A DNA stretch of 9,739 nucleotides from Gammaproteobacteria bacterium (GTDB taxonomy: Bacteria > Pseudomonadota > Gammaproteobacteria > Enterobacterales > Alteromonadaceae), in the NCBI GenBank assembly GCA_023481025.1, contig JAMCWV010000092.1, positions 1 to 9,739 on the forward strand. The letters run 5' to 3'. The translations under genes and the position numbers were made by a program. The first letter of the stretch is position 1. The number at the start of each line of letters is the position of its first letter. Positions 6,427 through 9,739 of this stretch are shown piece after piece. The notes below the pieces were generated by a model, which was given only the letters and a program-made list of their open reading frames with translations, was not told the DNA's origin and did no database searches.

Positions 6427-6615
6427 CCAGAAGCTCTCCACCATAAACAACGATAGCTCATAAACTATCTGGTGACAGCCTGAGGGATTCAGCCCCCACG
6501 ACCGATTAATGTGTTCCCGTGCTACACAATAACCTCGGCACTACTCCCCCTCGAACAGCTTCTCGGTGTCATCGGGACACTCCGCTCTTCTACCTGGGTA
6601 ATGCACCTCTTCTGG
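6427..6615 (-). promoter_or_regulatory. Lysine riboswitch aptamer (L box)
   Basis: On the minus strand this 189-base segment has the features of the lysine riboswitch. The closing P1 helix is perfect: CCAGAAG (6609-6615) with CTTCTGG (6427-6433). Inside it are the conserved AGAGGTGC next to P1, GGGGGAG followed by TGCCGAGG in the middle, GGCTGTCA near the 3' side and GGTGGAG before the P1 return strand. These are in the same order as the B. subtilis lysC L box. Supporting helices include GTGTC/GACAC in the P2 arm, a long arm from CCGAGGTTATTGTGT to ACACATTAATCGG with one mismatch, GGGG-CTGAAT-CCCT for P4, and CACCA/TGGTG for P5. The aptamer binds free lysine and in known cases reduces expression of lysine synthesis or uptake genes. 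Here the next gene is a mechanosensitive channel. I cannot see a T-run terminator after it. Confidence 0.85.
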
Positions 6616-6647
6616 TATTTCACTAACACGTTAGCGAAAGAGCGCCG

Positions 6648-6676
6648 ATTTGACCTAAATTTGCACCAAAAGTCAA
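6648..6676 (-). promoter_or_regulatory. Likely sigma-70 promoter driving the lysine riboswitch leader
   Basis: On the minus strand TTGACT (6671-6676), a 17-base spacer and TCAAAT (6648-6653) make a promoter that would start near 6641, about 26 bases before helix P1. It begins only a dozen bases after the acetyltransferase stop codon. The riboswitch and channel can therefore form their own transcript with a leader of roughly 285 bases. Confidence 0.55.
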
Positions 6677-6688
6677 CACAACACAGAT

Positions 6689-7339
6689 TTAATCGTCATG
6701 TAACGCTTCGTCGTCGCGCGCTAAAAACATCAGCTGCCCAGTAATTTCACCGACCGCCACATCTCGCAAAAAATGGAAGCCACGTTGCGCGAAGAAACGA
6801 GCATATCCTGGGCGGGTTGCCAATACAGCAATACCCGTCGACTCTGGATCTTGGCTGAGCACATCTCGCGCTGCATGGATCAACAAGTCACCTAATCCTT
6901 GCTGACGATAACGCTCGTGGACAGCGATAAACGTCAGCATGTGATAGTTAGCTACAGGCATGGCATCGTCAATGAGGCGCTCCTTCTCGAGCATTTGCCG
7001 TGTGCTGACAAAACCTGCAGTAAGTAACATCCGTAGTCGCCAATGCCAGAAGCGCTCAGGAGTGAAGGCCTGACCTTGCCGGGTAATGCAGACGACTCCC
7101 TCAAGCGTGTCACCAGTAAAAAGACCAATCATTGGCTGTTGATGCTGATAAAACGCATTGAGTTCTTCGCGAATCGCGGCCCGCAGGCGCTGCTCATACC
7201 CTTCTTTATCGGCTTTAAAGATCACTTGAAACGTCGGATCATCAAGGTAAGCTTTGAGCAACAAAGAAGCTGCAGGCGCTAAGTCATCGTCACTCAAGTA
7301 CACTAAATTACTTTCTAATTCGCGTTCAGCGGCTTGCAT
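6689..7339 (-). CDS. GNAT-family N-acetyltransferase, substrate unknown
   Basis: This 216-residue protein has the GCN5-related acetyltransferase fold. The best motif is the acetyl-CoA pyrophosphate-binding loop RYRQQGLGDLLI (residues about 143-154), which follows strand MLTFIAVHE. Motif B is near GIAVLATRPGYARFFAQRGFHFL (about 169-191), where a Tyr-Phe region leads to the last strands. The N-terminal half (DDLAPAASLLLKAYLDDPTFQVIF, with AIREELNAFY) is the more variable substrate-binding part. The length and the AYLDDP-like start resemble GNAT proteins of many environmental bacteria whose acceptors are unknown. It could acetylate an amine, a protein or an antibiotic, and I see no residues that decide this. 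ATG 7339 is the only sensible start; two nearby ATGs are out of frame. It shares the strand with syd, but a strong inverted repeat and a possible promoter lie between them. Confidence 0.82.
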   Translation of the reverse strand: MQAAERELESNLVYLSDDDLAPAASLLLKAYLDDPTFQVIFKADKEGYEQRLRAAIREELNAFYQHQQPMIGLFTGDTLEGVVCITRQGQAFTPERFWHWRLRMLLTAGFVSTRQMLEKERLIDDAMPVANYHMLTFIAVHERYRQQGLGDLLIHAARDVLSQDPESTGIAVLATRPGYARFFAQRGFHFLRDVAVGEITGQLMFLARDDEALHDD

Positions 7340-7359
7340 GTCATCATCTCAAATCGGGG

Positions 7360-7398
7360 GACAAGCCGTCACTTTAAAACAATTGCTAACGGCTTGTC
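7360..7398 (-). repeat. 10-base inverted repeat in front of the acetyltransferase gene
   Basis: GACAAGCCGT (7360-7369) and ACGGCTTGTC (7389-7398) are perfect inverted copies separated by 19 AT-rich bases. No T-run follows on either strand, so it is not a plain terminator, though it lies in the syd-acetyltransferase gap. It overlaps a possible promoter and could be an operator or a leader hairpin. Confidence 0.6.
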
Positions 7399-7400
7399 GA
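7371..7400 (-). promoter_or_regulatory. Possible promoter for the acetyltransferase gene
   Basis: On the minus strand TCGACA (7395-7400), an 18-base spacer and TAAAGT (7371-7376) resemble a sigma-70 promoter. The arms of the inverted repeat cover the -35 box and the region around the expected start of transcription. Confidence 0.4.
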
Positions 7401-7434
7401 TAACAATGCGTTAACAATTTTGCGCGACTTTCGC

Positions 7435-7989
7435 TCACTCACCTTGATCCACGATCGGTTCGAGTCGCTGCAAAAACACCTCCATATCCCCAGCCAAAAT
7501 AGCATGTTGCTCCTTGCCAACGTATTCAAGACCGACCGCTCCCGTGTCATTATTGACGGTAAGAAGAAGATCATCTTCATCCGTTAAGCCAATAAATAAC
7601 GTAATAGGTTGCCGTAGTCGCTGTTTCATCAGTACATGCCCGATTAGGTTTTGTTGCAGTCGTTCGCCATCTTCAGGATGCATAACCTGAAGCAAAACGA
7701 GAAACTGCTCACGAAAACGAACCATGAGGTCACCTGCATAAAACGAGTTATAAAAACGCTGAACCGAGGCTTGAATTGGCATTTCCAAACCTTTTTCAAC
7801 GCCACTAAAGTCCAATGCAGGTGTTTGTTCGACTGCTTGCCAAGCAATTTCACCGGACTTGGGCTTACCGCGATAACACGGTGCATCCCAGTTGGAAAGA
7901 TACTCGGTGCGCGGCAATGTTCCTGCTGCTTCGTAGGCCTGCTGATAACGTTGATGAAGCGCTTGCATTGCTTGATAAATCGACTGCAT
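7435..7989 (-). CDS. syd: SecY-interacting protein Syd
   Basis: Syd is a peripheral inner-membrane protein that binds SecY on the cytoplasmic side and is thought to help monitor or dissociate faulty SecYEG translocons. The protein is 184 residues, close to the 181 of E. coli Syd, with no signal peptide. Family landmarks are the N-terminal helix (LHQRYQQAYEAA), the loop LSNWDAPCYRG, matching the SPC segment of E. coli Syd, and HRFYNSFYAGDLM-like QRFYNSFYAGD. Further along come the signature QQNLIGHVLMKQRLRQPITLFIGLTDEDD and the C-terminal helix EVFLQRLEPIV. The start is ATG 7989 with GAGGGAAGAGA upstream. It is transcribed divergently from queF across a 59-base gap, the same arrangement as syd and queF in E. 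coli, which strengthens the assignment. Confidence 0.93.
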   Translation of the reverse strand: MQSIYQAMQALHQRYQQAYEAAGTLPRTEYLSNWDAPCYRGKPKSGEIAWQAVEQTPALDFSGVEKGLEMPIQASVQRFYNSFYAGDLMVRFREQFLVLLQVMHPEDGERLQQNLIGHVLMKQRLRQPITLFIGLTDEDDLLLTVNNDTGAVGLEYVGKEQHAILAGDMEVFLQRLEPIVDQGE

Positions 7990-8013
7990 CTGGTCTCTTC
8001 CCTCAGAAATTCA

Positions 8014-8019
8014 TACAAT
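8014..8019 (+). promoter_or_regulatory. Likely -10 element of the queF promoter in the syd-queF divergent region
   Basis: TACAAT lies 29 bases before the queF start, in the 59-base gap that must hold promoters for both divergent genes. The matching -35 is poor (TGGTCT at 7991-7996, 17-base spacing). The overlapping region on the other strand (TATTGT, TATGAAT) could serve syd, so the two promoters may compete. Confidence 0.4.
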
Positions 8020-8048
8020 AGACGCATTCTACGCAGAGGAATCTGGAA

Positions 8049-8909
8049 ATGCCAACGCCGAACCAAGATACGCTTGCCCATTTAAAGCTCGGACAAGCCA
8101 CCGACTATCCCACCCATTTTGATGCGACGCTGCTCCAAGCAGTGCCGCGCCAGTTGAATCGCGACAGCCTGCAGATTCATGCGGGCAATCTACCGTTCGT
8201 CGGCCGTGACTTATGGACCTGTTATGAACTTTCATGGTTGCAGCCGAACGGTGTGCCGGCAGTCGTTATTGCCGAAGTTGAGGTGCCTGCTGACAGCCCG
8301 AACTTGATTGAATCCAAGTCATTCAAGCTCTATTTAAACGGCTATAATCAAAGCGTTTTTTCTTCAACACAGGAAGTCACTAATCAACTACAAACCGATT
8401 TGAGTGCCTGCGCAAACAGCCTGGTTAGCGTGCGTCTGTATTCACTAAAAGAATACAGTCATTTCGGTATAACCGAGCTTCCCGGCGCTTGCATTGATGA
8501 AGAAGACGTCGAGATTCACAGCTATGATTATCAGCCTGAGATCCTGCAAGGACTGGTGAACGCAAATGCGCCGCAGGTGGAAGAGTCCCTACACAGCCAC
8601 CTGTTAAAGTCGAATTGCCTGATTACCAACCAACCCGATTGGGGGTCTGTGGTCATTCAATACCAAGGGCAACAAATTAATCGTGCAGCATTGTTGGCGT
8701 ATTTAGTCTCATTTCGCAATCATAATGAGTTTCATGAGCAATGCGTCGAGCGGATCTACACTGACTTGCAACGTTACGGCGAATTTTCACAGCTAACGGT
8801 ACTTGCTCGCTACACCCGTCGTGGTGGTTTAGATATTAACCCTATGCGCGCCAGTGCCCCAGAGTTACTTGACCTAAGCTTGCAGCGTGCTCGCCTCGCT
8901 CGGCAATAA
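8049..8909 (+). CDS. queF: NADPH-dependent 7-cyano-7-deazaguanine reductase QueF (long form)
   Basis: QueF reduces the nitrile preQ0 to the amine preQ1 with two NADPH, a late free-base step of queuosine synthesis. PreQ1 is then inserted at tRNA position 34. This is the long, bimodular form of the enzyme: 286 residues against 282 in E. coli. The N-terminal module holds [35 protein letters not shown] and the QueF signature [10 protein letters not shown] (88-97). The C-terminal module holds [18 protein letters not shown], with catalytic Cys190 and Asp197. It then has [18 protein letters not shown], with His229 and Glu230 for substrate contact, and [13 protein letters not shown] near the end. All key residues are present and the numbering coincides with E. 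coli, so the enzyme should be active. AGAGGA at 8035-8040 sets the start. It is followed by ppnN on the same strand. Confidence 0.97.
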   Translation: MPTPNQDTLAHLKLGQATDYPTHFDATLLQAVPRQLNRDSLQIHAGNLPFVGRDLWTCYELSWLQPNGVPAVVIAEVEVPADSPNLIESKSFKLYLNGYNQSVFSSTQEVTNQLQTDLSACANSLVSVRLYSLKEYSHFGITELPGACIDEEDVEIHSYDYQPEILQGLVNANAPQVEESLHSHLLKSNCLITNQPDWGSVVIQYQGQQINRAALLAYLVSFRNHNEFHEQCVERIYTDLQRYGEFSQLTVLARYTRRGGLDINPMRASAPELLDLSLQRARLARQ

Positions 8910-9019
8910 TTAAGAGCAATAACCGACGGCAAATAAAGTTGATTCTTCTGGCGAAAGGCGCGTACTCTTAAGTGTTCACGAAAATTTAATGAAAACAGAA
9001 TAGATTGGATGAGGAAGGA

Positions 9020-9042
9020 AGCCACACAAAAATAACGTGGCT
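9020..9042 (+). promoter_or_regulatory. Hairpin immediately upstream of the ppnN ribosome-binding site
   Basis: AGCCAC (9020-9025) and GTGGCT (9037-9042) can form a six-pair stem with an 11-base A-rich loop. It ends where the AGGAG sequence (9043-9047) begins. Placed against the Shine-Dalgarno, it could influence ppnN translation or be a processing signal. There is no direct evidence for regulation. Confidence 0.4.
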
Positions 9043-9059
9043 AGGAGTAAAGAAAAATT

Positions 9060-9739
9060 ATGCGTATATCATTGTCACCACAGGGCAGCATGTCGTTGCT
9101 CTCACAAATTGAAATCGATCGTCTGCAACAAAGCACTGACAGCCCACTGTATAAATTATTCCGAAATTGTGTCTTGGCCGTATTAAACGTAGGCAGTCAT
9201 ACTGACAATAGCGCCGAAATTTTTGACCAGTATGAGGACTTTGAAGTCAATGTTTTGCGTCGCGAGCGTGGCGTTAAGCTTGAGCTAATCAACCCACCTT
9301 CATCGGCATTTGTCGATGGCGAACTGATTGTTGGTATCCGCGAACATGTCGAAGCCGTGTTACGCGATATTTTATTCGTCGGCGAACGTTACCCGCACGA
9401 TGTACTGGTCAACATGAGCACGCGTCATCTCACACATGTCACTTTTGACATCCTCCGTAATGCCGGTGTGGTGAAATCCATTCAAGAGCCTGACATGGTG
9501 GTCTGCTGGGGTGGTCATTCCATTTCAGAAAATGAGTATAAGTACACCAAAGTCGTCGGCTATGAGCTTGGTTTGCGGGCTTTTAATGTCTGTACTGGTT
9601 GTGGTCCAGGCGCAATGAAAGGCCCCATGAAGGGCGCGACCATAGGTCATGCGAAACAGCGGATCAAAGATGCGCGTTATTTCGGTCTAACTGAACCGGG
9701 AATTATTGCTGCGGAGCCGCCAAATCCGATCGTCAATGA
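9060..9739 (+). CDS. ppnN: Pyrimidine/purine nucleotide 5'-monophosphate nucleosidase PpnN (partial, 3' end beyond window)
   Basis: PpnN (YgdH) hydrolyses nucleoside 5'-monophosphates to base and ribose 5-phosphate. In E. coli it binds (p)ppGpp, which links purine salvage to the stringent response. The window contains the first 226 codons of a family about 450 residues long. They track E. coli closely: [99 protein letters not shown] and [14 protein letters not shown]. The conserved CWGGHSI and CGPGAMK motifs belong to the LOG/MoCo-carrier-like (lysine decarboxylase-like) fold. The PGGVGT motif expected next lies beyond the window. AGGAG at 9043-9047 serves ATG 9060 with a rather long 12-base spacer. 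The gene follows queF after a 150-base gap, as in E. coli. The final bases ATGA are out of frame and not a stop. Confidence 0.95.
   Translation, partial: MRISLSPQGSMSLLSQIEIDRLQQSTDSPLYKLFRNCVLAVLNVGSHTDNSAEIFDQYEDFEVNVLRRERGVKLELINPPSSAFVDGELIVGIREHVEAVLRDILFVGERYPHDVLVNMSTRHLTHVTFDILRNAGVVKSIQEPDMVVCWGGHSISENEYKYTKVVGYELGLRAFNVCTGCGPGAMKGPMKGATIGHAKQRIKDARYFGLTEPGIIAAEPPNPIVN

Noticed and set aside
6184..6461. Open frames on both strands spanning the start of the channel gene, considered as the missing N-terminus in another frame
   Set aside because: The minus-strand alternative frame reads through the riboswitch P1 region and gives a composition unlike the coiled-coil periplasmic domain. 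A simple frameshift does not restore the missing 400 residues, because the space is not there.
6427..6615. Other structured RNAs considered for the same segment: tmRNA, RNase P RNA, 6S RNA
   Set aside because: None of their conserved segments are present, while the L-box motifs occur in the right order with a perfect closing helix.
6511..6744. Plus-strand open frame of 77 codons across the gap between the channel and acetyltransferase genes
   Set aside because: It runs antisense through the lysine riboswitch and its promoter and into the end of the acetyltransferase gene. It has no recognisable domain or ribosome-binding site.
7651..8085. Plus-strand open frame of 144 codons
   Set aside because: It is the antisense shadow of syd and runs through the syd-queF promoter region. 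Syd itself is clearly recognisable on the minus strand.
9736..9739. Terminal ATGA read as the stop of ppnN
   Set aside because: The TGA is out of the ppnN frame. The last complete codon is AAT, and the coding sequence continues beyond the window.

Overview
The window looks like chromosome of a marine-type gammaproteobacterium, probably an Idiomarinaceae or Alteromonadales relative. That placement is inferred from protein resemblance and gene order, not from any search. GcvA, RlmM, Syd, QueF and PpnN all resemble their E. coli counterparts closely. Two blocks keep an enterobacterial arrangement: gcvA, one small gene, then rlmM; and syd divergent from queF followed by ppnN. I see no insertion sequence, phage gene, tRNA, rRNA or CRISPR array.

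Layout. Positions 1-3113 (+) form a tightly packed run: the end of a membrane protein, a small winged-helix regulator overlapping it by 11 bases, the LysR-type regulator gcvA, an alpha/beta hydrolase overlapping gcvA by 4 bases, and the 23S rRNA methyltransferase rlmM. Positions 3264-4220 (+) hold two small exported proteins: an RlpA-like lipoprotein without a SPOR domain and a YbjN-domain protein with its own likely promoter. A compact hairpin at 4226-4243 separates this strand from the convergent minus-strand gene.

Positions 4244-6676 (-) are the most unusual part. A promoter (6648-6676) leads into what I read as a lysine riboswitch aptamer (6427-6615), and the next gene is an MscK/MscM-type mechanosensitive channel. 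That channel keeps all of its predicted membrane helices and the MscS pore but lacks nearly the whole N-terminal signal-peptide and periplasmic region of the family. No clear Shine-Dalgarno precedes its start. It is either a riboswitch-controlled short channel, possibly tied to lysine or cation export, or a deletion scar that joined a riboswitch to a decapitated channel gene.

Positions 6689-7989 (-) carry a GNAT acetyltransferase and the SecY-interacting protein Syd, with a long inverted repeat between them. From 8049 (+) come queF (queuosine synthesis) and ppnN (nucleotide nucleosidase), which runs off the window end.

Functional themes are translation and RNA modification (rlmM, queF), glycine and nucleotide metabolism control (gcvA, ppnN), and envelope or secretion quality (RlpA-like, YbjN, channel, Syd).
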